64,000 nucleotides of DNA from Isoperla grammatica. Lineage: Eukaryota > Arthropoda > Insecta > Plecoptera > Perlodidae. Positions within the stretch are counted from its first letter, which is position 1. Each line of letters begins with the position of its first letter. The stretch lies in contig OX246737.1 in the NCBI GenBank assembly GCA_945910005.1, positions 80,190,245 to 80,254,244 on the forward strand, in the 5' to 3' direction. A program made the translations under genes and the position numbers. The notes beneath the pieces are model-generated. The model saw nothing but the letters and a program-made list of their open reading frames with translations, did not search any database and was not told where the DNA came from. Below are positions 53,035 to 64,000 of this stretch, piece by piece.

Positions 53035-53730
53035 GTGTTGCTCGAAACGCGTTAGCTGCGTTGCTCGCGTGTAAGTGTTTACAGTAGCGCGATCTTTGGT
53101 AGACCTAACGCGAGCTGACAATAACATGACAACTGTCATGACATGTTTAACCTAAATGTATATATGTGATGGGAAGACTGTAATCTACCTATGCCCCTAC
53201 TAACAAAATACAATTTCGCTATGCGTTATGTGCGTTGTTCGCGTCGTAGTGTTCACAGTAGCGCGATCTTAGACCTAACGCGAGCAAATAACAACATGAC
53301 AACTGTATGACATGTTTAACCTAAATGTATATACTATGTGATGGGAAGACTGTAATCTACCTATGCCCCTACTCACAAAATACAATTTCGCTATGCGTTA
53401 TGTGCGTTGTTCGCGTCGTAGTGTTCACAGTAGCGCGATCTTAGACCTAACGCGAGCAAATGACAACATGACAACTGTATGACATGTTTAACCTAAATAT
53501 TTATACTATGTGATGGGAAGACTGTAATCTACCTATGCCCCTACTCACAAAATACAATTTCGCTATGCGTTATGTGCAGTGTTCGCGTCGTAGTGTTCAC
53601 AGTGAGCGCGATCTTAGACCTAACGCGAGCAAATAACAACATGACAACTGTCATGACATGTCCTAAGTATGTGTGATGGGAAGACTATAATCTACCTACG
53701 TACTTACAAAATACAATTTCGCTATATGGC
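53035..53730. repeat. 172-bp tandem repeat, about four copies
   Basis: ACAAAATACAATTTCGCTAT marks units near 53203, 53376, 53548 and 53707. Each contains TAGCGCGATCTTAGACCTAA or a near match, and ACATGACAACTGT. The last copy is shortened by deletions. The arrays could be subterminal repeats of the two-gene element upstream, but no terminus was found. Confidence 0.9.
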
Positions 53731-54898
53731 AGAGACAAATTGCAGCTCTGGATTACCTTGAAGTGTGGAAGAGAAAATGTTGTTTGTAGGTTAGTTTCCG
53801 TCGTCGATCAGAACACAGGAAATGAACAATTTTTGCATTGTTGCATGGGTTCGTTTCACGAGCAACGCGGCTGAAGTGCCGAACTCGCAATCAGATAGAT
53901 TGATGCGCCTGCCGCGTCTAATGCTCCCAACACTCACAGTATAATGGCAGCTTTATGAACTATGTTGACTTAATCAGGATGTGTATGGTTCGGCCTTGAT
54001 GTAAGCATAGGCCATACTTGGGGAAGGAACTAAATAAATTAACGCAATCCAGTTTTCGGTGATTTTCAAGTAGGCCTTCGTAATGTATTGTTTTTAAATA
54101 TATGTGCCAAGTAACTTCTAATTCAAAACATTTTTAAACATTTCTTTTTACGAACGGGTAGTTTCTTTTTCCGTCCAGTGCCACTCTTTAGTCCTCGTCG
54201 ACAATTTTTGAAAAGCGACATTTTCATTTTAAAACTGTAATTGTTTCAAACAACCAGTAAGTATTCCTGTAGACTTAGAAATACACACACAAAATCAATA
54301 CATCATTTTTGACTGCACATTACGGTGATTTTTTTTTATAACTGTTCCCTTTTTTGCGGAACGAACTTTCTAACAGTAATATTTTTAAGTTAAACCTACA
54401 TATAATAAAAAAGAAAAAAGGAACTTCCCTAAGTGGCATAGGCAGAGACCTATAAAGACTAATTATTGTATACTGCAGCTTTTTAGATATCTTACACAGG
54501 TTTTATTATTACGTATTGCATGATATTGATATCAATATTATTAATTTCTTCTTCTTCTTAAATGCCCACATTTGGCAATTATGCCATCATGCTGGATCTG
54601 GTCAACCAGTAGAGACACGCTTAGTTATTATTAATTTCTAACTTTTAGTTTATTGTAAAAAATGTAGCCTATTTAAAATCAGTAATCGGTAAGCGTTCCT
54701 TATCTTATTTTTAAATTAGTGCACTGCTGGCTGTTTATTACCTATTCATTTAGTTTCTCTGAAAAATAACGTTTACTTAAAGATGTATTAAGCCCCGTTC
54801 ACGATAAAACAAACAACGTTTCTCTTACAGGAATTAACATTAAACTTAACCTACCTGAAACTTAGCAGCAAAGTTTGCAAAGTCCAAACCATAACTTA
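53731..54898. other. Non-coding sequence, nothing recognised
   Basis: AT-rich with a GGTTTTATTA stretch near 54500. It includes TTAAGCCCCGTTCACGATAA near 54790, similar in style to the next MITE's ends, perhaps a related decayed end. Confidence 0.35.
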
Positions 54899-55201
54899 AG
54901 CCCCATCCACATTGCAAGACTTAAGAACGTTAACTTCGTGACGTAGACTTCGAAAAAATGAAAGCGTGCACAATGACTTGGCTACTGCGAGTCGGCTGTT
55001 GGCGGCAACAATCACGTGACACCTATCTGATTGGTTGATTCCTACGTCCTTACGTTCTTACGTCCTTACGTTTGGTGTTTGCAAACTTCCAAGTCTACGC
55101 CTACGTCTCCAAGTCTATGTCAAGTCAATGTGGACGGAAACATTTTTCGCCATAAGCTTAACTTAATATTCTTACGTCAAAGTTGCAATGTGGATGGGCC
55201 T
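54899..55201. mobile_element. Harbinger-type MITE
   Basis: Ends AG(C/G)CCCATCCACATTGCAA are inverted, with TTA at 54896-54898 and 55202-55204. CTTACGTTCTTACGTCC-type words are iterated inside. It is 303 bp. A short plus-strand frame crosses it without coding evidence. Confidence 0.88.
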
Positions 55202-55204
55202 TTA

Positions 55205-55620
55205 GGAAGTGAACTTAACAATGGAGCTTTGCACGAGCCTTCACAACAATGTGCTTGGTGGCCATTCTGGTGTTACATTTGACAATGTTGACATAGAGAA
55301 ACAGTTGAAGCTAATTTTAGTAGAAACAAAACATCTCAGTTCGTTAAGATTAAGCGTGTTTTGTTTTTAAATAAAATTGATTTGTTTGTGATTTTGTCAT
55401 TTTTATCTTAATTTAATATGTATTTTTAATTATAAACATTGCTTTTATGCAATTTAAAAATCATACCCGCTCATCTTCTTTAATGATTAGTGACACCAGA
55501 ATGGCCGCTGTGACGTCACACGAAAACTATTAATAAGAAACAACAAATCAATAGGATCTTGAGCTGAAAGCAAAATGTTCGTACCCAAACAAGCCCGAAA
55601 ATGAGGAATGAAGAGAACTC
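55205..55620. other. Non-coding sequence between two MITEs
   Basis: Contains an inverted pair around GCCATTCTGGTGT (55261) and ACACCAGAATGGC (55493), which are complements, so another foldback repeat of about 245 bp may lie here. No coding. Confidence 0.5.
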
Positions 55621-55623
55621 TTA

Positions 55624-56364
55624 AGCTTAGTTTACGATTGGCGTCAACTTCAATCGTCAACCAGTAATAGTTTCACGTTGACGTTTTTGATTCACGATTG
55701 GCGTCAACTGAAGCCGCGTTGGTACTCATCGGTGGACTTCGTTGATTTTCGTTATTGCACAACCATCTCTACACGTTGTGTCCGTCAAAGTCTGCTTGAC
55801 ATCCACCTAGCGGAGGCTCGTCAAACTCGCAAGCTGGGAGTTCGACGAGCCTCCGCTAGGCGGAGATCAAGTAGACCAAGTGTCCGTGGTTGTGATGTAG
55901 AGCAAGCTGTGATTTTATGTAAACAACAGCTGATTTCTTGTGGTTGTCATTTAGAGGTTATTATTTGTGCGCGAGTGGTCGATAAAATGTCTCAAAAACG
56001 CTTGTTTTATTTTCTTGTTTGTTTTTGTATAAATTACTGGGAATTGCTGTACTTGCTCAATGATTTTCCCGTCCATAACCCCACTTTGTTGACACGAGGT
56101 AAATGCGAGTAAACAAAGTCAAAAGAAGAAAATGCTTTCTCTGGAAAATGAACACATATTTCCTTGTAATCTCTCTGGTGACATACGAATGCGCATGCGC
56201 GAGCGTCAAACGTTAACGCCAGTCGTGAAAGTTGGACTTTGACGTTGACGGTTGAAGTTGACGGTTGACGCATTTCCGCAATCGTGAATGCTTCCATATG
56301 ACAGTACAGGTTCATCAAGGTGTTGAAGTTGAAGTAAGCGTTGACGCCAATCGTAAACTAAGCT
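55624..56364. mobile_element. Harbinger-type MITE with central hairpin
   Basis: Inverted ends AGCTTAGTTTACGATTGGCG (extending through TCAAC) have TTA at 55621-55623 and 56365-56367. GATTGGCGTCAACT is repeated near the left end and GTTGACGGTTGA near the right. A 16-bp perfect stem (CTAGCGGAGGCTCGTC and complement, about 55808-55861) lies in the middle. It is 741 bp. Confidence 0.9.
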
Positions 56365-56367
56365 TTA

Positions 56368-57059
56368 TTATTGGGCATAAGTTTGCAGATCAGTTAGTAA
56401 GTCAACGGCTAAGTTTTATCGCGAATAGGGCCTTAAACATGCATGATCAATGTAGTTATTGCCTATTGGATATTCCCCATCTGTTTTTCAAGTCATATAA
56501 TTATGCTTAATTTTTTGTAGCCTCAGGCAGTAGCTGAGATGTAAACAGTCGGCAATTATTTGTATTATATAATATTTTATTTTTATATATTATATTGTTC
56601 ATAATGTATTTAATTTGTATGGTTATTTTGAGAATCATGTGATGAAGGTGGGATGATTTTGAAGTCATTTAATTCAATCACGCTTACCCCCTTATAAACC
56701 ATCATTTCTTTATTTTACTACATCTAGTTTTCCCTTTATACCCACATGCATGATCTGGCATCACTTTATTGATTTGAGTATCTTTATTACCATAAATGTG
56801 ACATTTGTATTGTGTACAATAAAAATACATGCCTATAGAAAGTGTCAATTCAATTAATGCTGATCCTATCCACTCTCAGTCTCACACAATATTATATTGC
56901 ATGAACACGAGGGAAGCTCCGGTAAAACTCCAATCAATAAGTTTCATAGCCACTCAGCACTTACGGAACTACATCTGACGTAACTACTATATATACTAGC
57001 TTCATTCAAATACTGAATACTGTCGAAAGACTGTCAAAGTAACTATTATTAACTAATTA
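56368..57059. other. AT-rich spacer before LINE
   Basis: No gene or repeat supported. Confidence 0.35.
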
Positions 57060-57275
57060 GTAAATTATAACCTAGAATTCCATCGCGTGTTCAGTGTCAC
57101 TGTGACCAACCGCACTCGGTCCGCGTCAAATTTCCACCAGGAAAAATCGATTCTACCGGGTCGATCACGCGCGCCAGAAACTAACCGCTTTTTCCAACGT
57201 AAGAGGTGGTAGCAGTGCGGCAGAACACGGACACGCCCACGCCACTTGACACGCCTACGCCGACAACAAACAAAC

Positions 57276-58016
57276 ATGACACGAGGTTCGGATTCCAAAA
57301 AAGCGGGTAAAACTGTCATTACAGTTACAGCTGACACTATCCAGTCCAGGTATGAAAACTTCGAAGCTAAGACAACCAAGGCCCTAGAAGACTTTAAGGA
57401 CAACTTGAAATCCTTAGCTCCAAGCAGCAAAGAAGAAGGAGGGAAATGGGAGGAAATAGCTAGAAAGTTTGAAGAACTCGAATCGTCTGTCGGCGCGAAC
57501 TTCAAATCCATGAAAAACGAAATCGATGAGATGAAGGGCTGGGTGCACGAACAAGACTTACGAATAGATGACCTTGAACAATATGGCAGGAGAAACTGCC
57601 TCCTAATACACGGCGTCATTGAGAAAAAAGAGGAAGACACCTACAAAATAACACAATCTATACTGAACGAAAAGCTAAATGTAGGCCTACACATCTCTGA
57701 CATCGACCGCTGCCACAGGTTGGGGACTCCTCAAGGTAAGACAACCAACAAGCGCCCCATAATCGTTAAGTTACTGTCCTACCAAACCAGGGATTTGATA
57801 TGGAGGAGGAAAAGGGGCCTCAAGGACTCGGGACTCCTCATCACTGAATCTCTGACTAGGAAGAGGACAGAACTCCTAAAAAATGTACAAAACATTGTAG
57901 GACCACGCCACTGTTGGACCCAAGATGGCATGATAATTGTAATAAAAAACGAGAAAAGGCTCCGTATCACGTCAACATCGGACCTGAAGCAACTAGCCCG
58001 CCAAATCGTCACCTAA
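57276..58016 (+). CDS. LINE ORF1 protein with coiled coil and RRM-like domain
   Basis: About 246 aa from ATG 57276 (MTRGSDSKKAGKTV). Residues 25-110 are heptad-like (EELESSVGANFKSMKNEID and surrounding), a likely coiled coil. Then LEQYGRRNCLLIHGV, DIDRCHRLGTP, RPIIVKLLSYQTRDLIWRRK and LLITESLTRKRTELL follow, the Transposase_22-like RNA-binding plan of LINE ORF1. This would coat LINE RNA. No lesion is seen. Confidence 0.9.
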   Translation: MTRGSDSKKAGKTVITVTADTIQSRYENFEAKTTKALEDFKDNLKSLAPSSKEEGGKWEEIARKFEELESSVGANFKSMKNEIDEMKGWVHEQDLRIDDLEQYGRRNCLLIHGVIEKKEEDTYKITQSILNEKLNVGLHISDIDRCHRLGTPQGKTTNKRPIIVKLLSYQTRDLIWRRKRGLKDSGLLITESLTRKRTELLKNVQNIVGPRHCWTQDGMIIVIKNEKRLRITSTSDLKQLARQIVT

Positions 58017-58515
58017 AAAATAAAACTTAAACTTAATTATTTTATAAATATAAATAAATAATCTATAAAATCGAACGTGAGGGGAAAAAAAAGGAGAAAC
58101 CTATACCACCTAGTCTGATAAATACTTCCCTCAAATGCAGCAAAAATTTAAATTGTCTTGTCAGGTTTAACAACGTAAAAGTAGCTACCACACTTCAAAA
58201 CTAATTTAGCTTTCCGAACTTCATTTCATTTAATTTTAATAACTTTTACCGAAGCTTAGTCCCTAGCAGCAATCTAGTTTGAATACACTGTTTCGCCACC
58301 TCCTGAATCTGAATCTTATGTAATTAATAGCTAAGAATAAATATACTCCTTTATAATAATAATATAACTTTAGGGTAAAGTAGGGTGGTGTTCCTACTTC
58401 TCACTCGCACTGCTACATTTTTTAGCAGCATTAGTATTAAGGCATTAAGCCAAATAGTAACTAGGATTAGTTTTTATTACATATCTATACTGAAACTCTA
58501 TCACTGCTCTCCAAC
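58017..58515. other. Spacer between LINE ORF1 and ORF2
   Basis: AT-rich with no open frame; normal inter-ORF length for such elements is shorter, so it may contain decay. Confidence 0.4.
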
Positions 58516-61500
58516 ATGAATGATGACTTTGACCCCAACTGTGACTTTATATTTGAAAACAAAAACAAAGCTATTATCTGCTCTAACAACCAACAACTAC
58601 ATAGAGTTTACGAATACTGTACCGGCCTAAAAATCTTCCATGTTAACATAAGAGGCATTTTATCTCATTTTGATGAACTGCTTGTAATTCTTGAAGACAT
58701 TGACATACCTTTTGACTTAATAATACTAACAGAAACTCACTTAAAATTCGACAATACCCAAACAAACCTAACAGGATATACAACACATAATTTCACTAAC
58801 AAACTAACATCGCATGATGGCATGACAGTCTTTAGCAGGGACCTGTCATTTGACTCCGTAGTCTGCCATAACAATAAAAACTTCACCCAAGCTAATGCCA
58901 TAAACATAAAAACTAGCAAAGACAAAGAAATGTTCTCAATACTAGCAATATACAGATCACCCTCGGGGGACATAGCAAGATTCATAAATGAATTGAAAAA
59001 CGAAATTAAGTCGAAAAACCAAGGATATAATATTGCAATAGGCGACATTAACATAAACACCCTAGAAAACTCAACCCTCTCAAATGAATATTTAAACACT
59101 TTTCTGGCACAGGGCTTCACCCAACATATTGAAGAACCAACGCGAGAAACTCTCACATCTAGCACGTGCATTGACCACATATTTCAAAGACCTGGCAACT
59201 GCAAAACGACAGCGCTATGTGCTTTATTACAAACAAAAATAACAGACCACTACGCAACATGCATTGGCATGATTGTAGATAAACCAACCTGTACCCAAAA
59301 CGCAACAAATAATATAACCACCAAAACTGATAAAACTAAAAAACTCAACTATAATACTCTTCACCAAAACCTAAAACTTGAGTCATGGACTACGGTCATC
59401 ATGGACAATAACCCTAGTACATCGGCTGACTCTCTTGTTAAAGTACTTCAAAATTATATTAATGATGTAACAACAATAACAAAAAATCATAAACAAAAAA
59501 AGAAACTTAAGCCCTGGATAACACTTGGGCTAATTAAATCAATTAAAACCAGAGACAAACTTCACAACAAAGCCTCAGCTAACCCAAACAACTTAGTATT
59601 AAGAGACTACTATAAGAAATACCGAAACTACCTAAATCTGCTTATTCGTAAAACAAAAAACGAATACTACAAAGAAAAACTTATTGAAAGTAATGGAGAC
59701 AAAAAGAAAATGTGGCAAATAATAAACGAAATCTCTAACAAAAAACCAAAATCGATTGAAATCAAAAAAATAATCTCCGGAGATGAAGTTATAAATTTCC
59801 AAGAAAACCCCCAGACTATAGCAGACAATTTCATAGACTACTTCTCAGACCTAGGAGAAAACATGGCAAAAGACATATCAACAACCTATAACCAGAACCC
59901 AACAATCTCAGACGAAAACAACACCCAAACCCAAACCCCAACCAAAACTATATTTATGTATCCAGCTACGGAAAATGAAATAATTCAACACCTAAATAAT
60001 ATGAAGATAGATACCGCCACCGGTCCTGATGCCATAAGTACACGCATTCTGATACAGAACAAAATCTCGTTAGCAATGCCACTAACACACATGTAGTTTT
60101 TTTTTTTTTTTTTCCTCTCTTATGTTTTTTGTCATGTTAAAACATTCTTCTGTTTTTACTATTATAATTATTCATTACCCCATGTTTCGTACACATGTTA
60201 TCACGTATTGTTAGTTAATATGTTAGTTTAGTTAATTAAGTTAGTTTTAGGTAGTTTAGTAATATTATTACGTTTACACGCACAATGTAAAATGGCCTAT
60301 GGCTGTATTTGTGTCCTATCAAATAAATAAAATAAAAAATAAATAAATAAATAAAACATAATAAACAAAAGTTTTGAAACGGGGATCTATCCAGAAATAT
60401 TTAAAACTGCACATATTAAACCAATCCATAAGAAAGGGCCAAGAATGCAAATTTGCAACTACAGACCCATCTCTCTCCTCAGCAACTTATCGAAAATCCA
60501 TGAAAAATGCATTAAATGCAGAGTAAATAACTTCTTAGAATCAAACAAACTAATTTCCCCAAACCAGTATGGCTTCAGAGCCAATATGAGCACGGAAGAT
60601 GCAACACTCAGCCTTACCTCTCAAATCCACAAAATGCTTGATACAAACCTAAAGCCGTTAGCAATTTTTCTAGACTTAGCCAAGGCCTTTGATACCATAT
60701 CTCATCGTATCTTACTAAACAAACTACACAATATCGGTATACGCGGAATCCCGTTAGACTTAATAAAAAGCTACCTCAAGGGCCGACAACAATTTGTAAA
60801 AATTGGAAATACAATAAGCAAGCCAAGAGAAATTAAATACGGAGTACCTCAAGGAACGGTACTAGGCCCAATCTTATTCCTAGCGTTTATAAATGACCTT
60901 TGCTCAATGAATATATGCGGCAAAATTATCACCTTTGCGGACGACACTGTACTGCTGTTTTCCGCTAGTACCTGGCAAGAAGTTCATGAACTAGCAGAAA
61001 GAGAAATGAACAAAATTCATAAATGGCTGGGCACAAATCTACTGACACTAAACAAAGAGAAAACAACATACATAACTTTTTCAACGCAAAACTCGACCCA
61101 ACCAATAACATCAAAATTACAACTTCATGAACACAAATGCACCACAAAGGCTAACTGCAACTGCATTTCATTGACGAAAACACAGTCAACCAAATACCTC
61201 GGTATTCAAATCGACCAACACTTAAAATGGGAGCAGCACATAAAGTCACTCAATACAAAGCTCCAATGCATAATGCCCAACTTATACGTTCTAAGAAATA
61301 TATTATCGCTTAAAACCCTAAAAATTGTATATTTCGCACTAGTCCAATCTATAATTCAGTATGCGATAACAACATGGGGTGGAGCATACGATTTCCACAT
61401 TCGACCACTCATGACCGCGCAAAATACAATCCTAAAAATAATACATAAAAAAGAGCACACTTACCACACTAACGAACTGTACTCGGAGGCGGGAATTCTA

Positions 61501-61830
61501 CAAATAAGAAAATTGTACGCTCTAGCTATTTCACGCTCCATTCACGCTAATAAAATAAAAATTTACTCAATCCAAACGTCTTACCATTTGATAAACACTC
61601 GCTCTAAAACCAACAAGCATATATTCATCCCTAGAGTAAACAAAGGTATCCAGCAGAGGCATGCCGCTTACATAGGCCCAAAGTTATACAACATAGTTCC
61701 TCTAGAAATCAGAAATCTAAAGAGCAAATCTACATTTAATTCAGCCATAAAGACATGGCTAAAAAATATCTCTGTCTGCAAAATTACTGATGTCGTAAAT
61801 AATAAACTTCCCTCTAGGAATCGCCAGTAA
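58516..61830 (+). pseudogene. LINE ORF2: endonuclease plus reverse transcriptase, interrupted
   Basis: The endonuclease has FHVNIRGILSHFDEL, LIILTETHL, AIYRSPSGD, AIGDININ, CIDHIF and ITDHYAT. The linker and reverse transcriptase begin with MKIDTATGPDAIS, then NYRPISLLSNLSKIHEKCIK, LAIFLDLAKAFDTI, YGVPQGTVLGPILF and the catalytic FADDTVLLF. It ends FNSAIKTWLKNIS. The sole break is an inserted segment (about 60096-60358). Frame is the same on both sides, so the LINE was probably intact before insertion. Expected length is about 1,000 aa. Confidence 0.9.
60096..60358 (+). mobile_element. Short retroinsertion (LINE 3' end or SINE) in the reverse transcriptase
   Basis: It starts with a T run (about 60099-60115) and ends with GGCTGTATTTGTGTCCTATC then (AAATA)-type tail. 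ACAT occurs at both sides (near 60090 and 60355), too short to prove a duplication. The sequence lacks coding and resembles the 3' end of CR1/L2 elements. Confidence 0.75.
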
Positions 61831-62194
61831 ACAGCACTCACTTGCCCAGACAATAAAGGTGAAACAGAAACACTAACTAATTCTTGGAATTATGTTACTA
61901 TAATTCTAAAGTCACAGTAAAAATAGTAAAAAGGAGCAAGTCACTACATTTTGGTATAAATGCATATGGAACAGAGCAGTAAGATATGTTTTACTACTAC
62001 TATAAATTTAGAACACACTCCTACCTTACTAAATCATAGAGTAGAAGATACATGTGTATCCGTCCAATAGCCAATTTATCATTATAAATTGTATATCTTT
62101 AAAATACCATACATTGTAAATTAATTGTATCACTAAAATTGTTTGTTGCAACCCTTTGCATTTATGTTGTTTTATTTTACTATCAATATTTTCA

Positions 62195-62200
62195 ATATTA

Positions 62201-62259
<59 letters not shown>

Positions 62260-62262
62260 TTA
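62195..62262. repeat. (TTA)n microsatellite
   Basis: Uninterrupted ATT/TTA repeat in the LINE 3' UTR. Confidence 0.95.
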
Positions 62263-62310
62263 TACTAGTTGTAGTTTATGTAATCAAGTGTAAATAAATA
62301 ACCAAAACCA

Positions 62311-62639
62311 AACTTGTTTTAGGTTTTGGTTATTAGTTAGCAGTAGTTGATTAGTAGTTATTATTAATGTATTGTTCATGTATTTTTCATGTTAATAATA
62401 AGAAAAAGTATGCTCCGCCTCAAGATCAGATCTTATTGGAGCATACAAATTTTATGATGTAACATCCTTGTATCCACCAATGGGAAAAATAAATAAAAAC
62501 AAAACAAACAAACAAAGCACTTCAATTGCCTTATATCCTCTTTATGAACACCAGCAACATACATTACTTGTGTTCATATGAGACCCCCCCCCGCCCCCCC
62601 CCACCCACCGGCGATCCGTGCATGAGGTGCTTTATGTAA
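62311..62639. other. Spacer with C-rich stretch
   Basis: GACCCCCCCCCGCCCCCCCC near 62582 and no gene. Confidence 0.35.
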
Positions 62640-62915
62640 TTAACTGGATATCCATAACATTGTATGGATGTTCAAGCCATCATCCATGAATGTTATATAG
62701 ATATTTGATGCTGCAGTGGTAATGTTGTTTAAATATTATATGCAACATTTTAATAACGTTAATGCAACGTCATTTGGCCGGACATTTGGATGTCCAAACA
62801 ACATCCATGTAAGGTTGTGCTGAATATTTGTAACATTGTATGGATGTTCAAGATGTTGTGAAAACAACATTGCAGGAACATTGTATAGATATTTTGTGCT
62901 ATATGGGATGCTAAC
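62640..62915. repeat. Iterated AACATTGTATGGATGTTCAA repeats, MITE-like
   Basis: The 20-base word occurs at about 62657 and 62831, with variants ACAACATCCATG and AACATTGTATAGATAT. The right margin TTTTGTGCTATATGGG is the inverted counterpart of CCCATATAGCACA at 44868. Probably a transposon end whose other end is lost or decayed. Confidence 0.6.
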
Positions 62916-63344
62916 TCACGTACGTTCATCTTCACGCACTCAAATGCACTCCCATCCCACACAGTAATCACTCAAGACCTCGAAACGTATACATATTGAT
63001 ATTATTAGAGGGGTAAATATGGCAAGGTTTCTCCTAGCAAAAATATAATTTATGTTTTTGTTATATCAATTAGCCTAGGGTTAGTTTAGTGCCTCGGAAG
63101 AGCTGTGCAAGGTGGACTCCAAATATATGGACTAAATATTAATTTGCTAAATCACGTCAGCCAATCACTGCCACCTTCTTTAGACGTCAATCTCATTGCT
63201 GATCTCTGTTTTTTTTTTGCAGTTATTTAGATTTTAGATGACTTCAAAGCAGTTTGACAGGGACCAGGCTAATAATTCAAATGAAGGGGGCTGGGATGAA
63301 AACTTTTATTCACAGCTACCTGGCAAATGGCATTAGAAAAGTAA
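62916..63344. other. Spacer, nothing recognised
   Basis: No supported gene or repeat. Confidence 0.35.
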
Positions 63345-63836
63345 TTATGTATGCAGACTGTAGGGCTGTATAATGTTGTTACTAAGCCAATTTTTACAAC
63401 GACTGCAACCGATAGTTGAGCGATAACACGAGATACTATTCGGGACGTCGCCGGTTAGATATTCGATTCCGTTATCACTTTGGTAATCTTGATTGAAAAT
63501 TTTGGCCAGGATTTTTGTAGTCAAAATACGATCGCTGGGATTGAGCCCCCAAAAATTGTACATTTGCTCCAATCTATCCTCACACCGACAAACACTAGTA
63601 TAATTATCTACGAAGCTGAAGAGGTAAATGTTGGGTCTGAGCAGGTTATGAAACAGTATTACTATTAGTTCACTGTGTAGGTGTCTCCGGAAGGGGGAGG
63701 GGAGGGGGGGGGGGCTTGGCGCGTAAGCCGTGTGTGCATACAATACAGGCTTACCGCAAGATAATTTACCCATATTGACCGTCCATTTATAAACAATTAC
63801 AAGTAGGCACACGATATTTAAAAAAAAATCCTGCAT
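63345..63836 (-). CDS. Hypothetical protein frame, possible exon
   Basis: A 163-codon frame, unrecognised. Only the last ~90 residues look protein-like (CEDRLEQMYNFWGLNPSDR, then IFNQDYQSDNGIEYLTGD, then Cys-x2-Cys near the end: CSRCKNW). The upstream part contains a Pro-rich stretch from the C/G run and is probably non-coding. An exon starting near 63620 is plausible. Confidence is low. Confidence 0.3.
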   Translation of the reverse strand: MQDFFLNIVCLLVIVYKWTVNMGKLSCGKPVLYAHTAYAPSPPPLPSPFRRHLHSELIVILFHNLLRPNIYLFSFVDNYTSVCRCEDRLEQMYNFWGLNPSDRILTTKILAKIFNQDYQSDNGIEYLTGDVPNSISCYRSTIGCSRCKNWLSNNIIQPYSLHT

Positions 63837-64000
63837 GTGGTCCTAGGTATATGAGAGGGGGAATCAACTCGTTACGCAAGACCTTCAAAGACTAGTATAT
63901 AACCATGTCTGCGCAAGACTAATCTAACTATCGGTTGGTTGGATAGTCAAGTCGGCGAATATTCTCTTGCCCTGCTTAGCCCGGATACATTTCCTCGTCT
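63837..64000. other. Right edge, nothing recognised
   Basis: Sequence to the window edge, without a supported feature. Confidence 0.35.

Larger units (their letters stand above)
57060..62310 (+). mobile_element. Nearly complete CR1/L2-like LINE
   Basis: It comprises a 5' UTR (about 57060-57275), ORF1 (57276-58016), a 500-base spacer, ORF2 with endonuclease and reverse transcriptase (58516-61830) and a 3' UTR with a (TTA)n run, ending near AAGTGTAAATAAATAACC at about 62305. ORF2 is interrupted only by a 265-bp retroinsertion. Exact ends and a target duplication were not determined. Confidence 0.85.

Noticed and set aside
50295..53730. Direct repeats considered as a CRISPR-like array.
   Set aside because: Units are contiguous without unique spacers, are coding or satellite-like, and the genome is an animal's.
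55678..56112. A 144-codon plus-strand frame inside the Harbinger-type MITE.
   Set aside because: It crosses the central hairpin and inverted subrepeats and has no recognisable protein motif.
57065..57640. A minus-strand frame of 191 codons.
   Set aside because: It is a shadow of LINE ORF1 on the plus strand, which has clear domain motifs.

Overview
This is a window of animal nuclear DNA, probably from a marine invertebrate; the species cannot be fixed from the sequence. The signs are a multi-exon ABC transporter gene with canonical GT/AG splice sites, CR1/jockey-like LINEs, a Gypsy fragment, many cut-and-paste DNA transposons and a Polinton/Maverick. Almost everything recognised is mobile or virus-like DNA. 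The only clear cellular gene is an ABCG-type transporter on the minus strand.

Positions 1-16735 hold a Polinton (virus-like, self-synthesising transposon). Protein-primed DNA polymerase B runs in from the left edge on the plus strand (1-3888). A repeat-rich AT-rich spacer follows (3889-5660). Next is a tight minus-strand morphogenesis block (10816 down to 5663): penton/minor capsid protein, small basic core-like protein, major capsid protein, a fusion protein ending in a BIR zinc domain, adenain-like protease, a PC4-like protein and one unknown protein. Divergent from it on the plus strand are a three-exon spliced gene, the packaging ATPase, two Polinton-type accessory proteins and the DDE integrase. 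The copy is dead. The polymerase has at least two frameshifts and two stops, and the ATPase and one accessory gene are frameshifted. Three core genes each carry a different DNA transposon with its target-site duplication still visible: a hAT MITE in the polymerase, a Harbinger-type MITE in the capsid gene and a pogo/Tigger relic in the integrase. All three insertions preserve the phase of the two gene halves. The right terminal repeat is absent, because the integrase stop abuts a minus-strand LINE directly.

Positions 16742-27028 are a stack of elements: a LINE (ORF1 plus start of endonuclease), a MITE, a hAT element holding a pogo element nested inside another TA-inserting element plus a separate MITE, a hAT MITE, and a pogo-like element with its own nested elements and a 79-bp minisatellite.

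Positions 27459-38347 carry the last three recognised exons of the ABCG transporter. Its introns hold a Kolobok-type element with a THAP relic, three LINE fragments, two hAT MITEs, microsatellites and a decayed Gypsy pol. Positions 38348-46000 are mostly non-coding repeats plus a transposon bounded by iterated GGGGTAAGTAGGAAC motifs. Positions 46025-51789 hold a two-gene element: a Transposase_21/DUF4218-like protein and a spliced DUF4806-type protein with Ser/Arg repeats. Positions 57060-62310 are a nearly complete LINE whose reverse transcriptase is split by a younger retroinsertion. No rRNA, tRNA or CRISPR array was seen.
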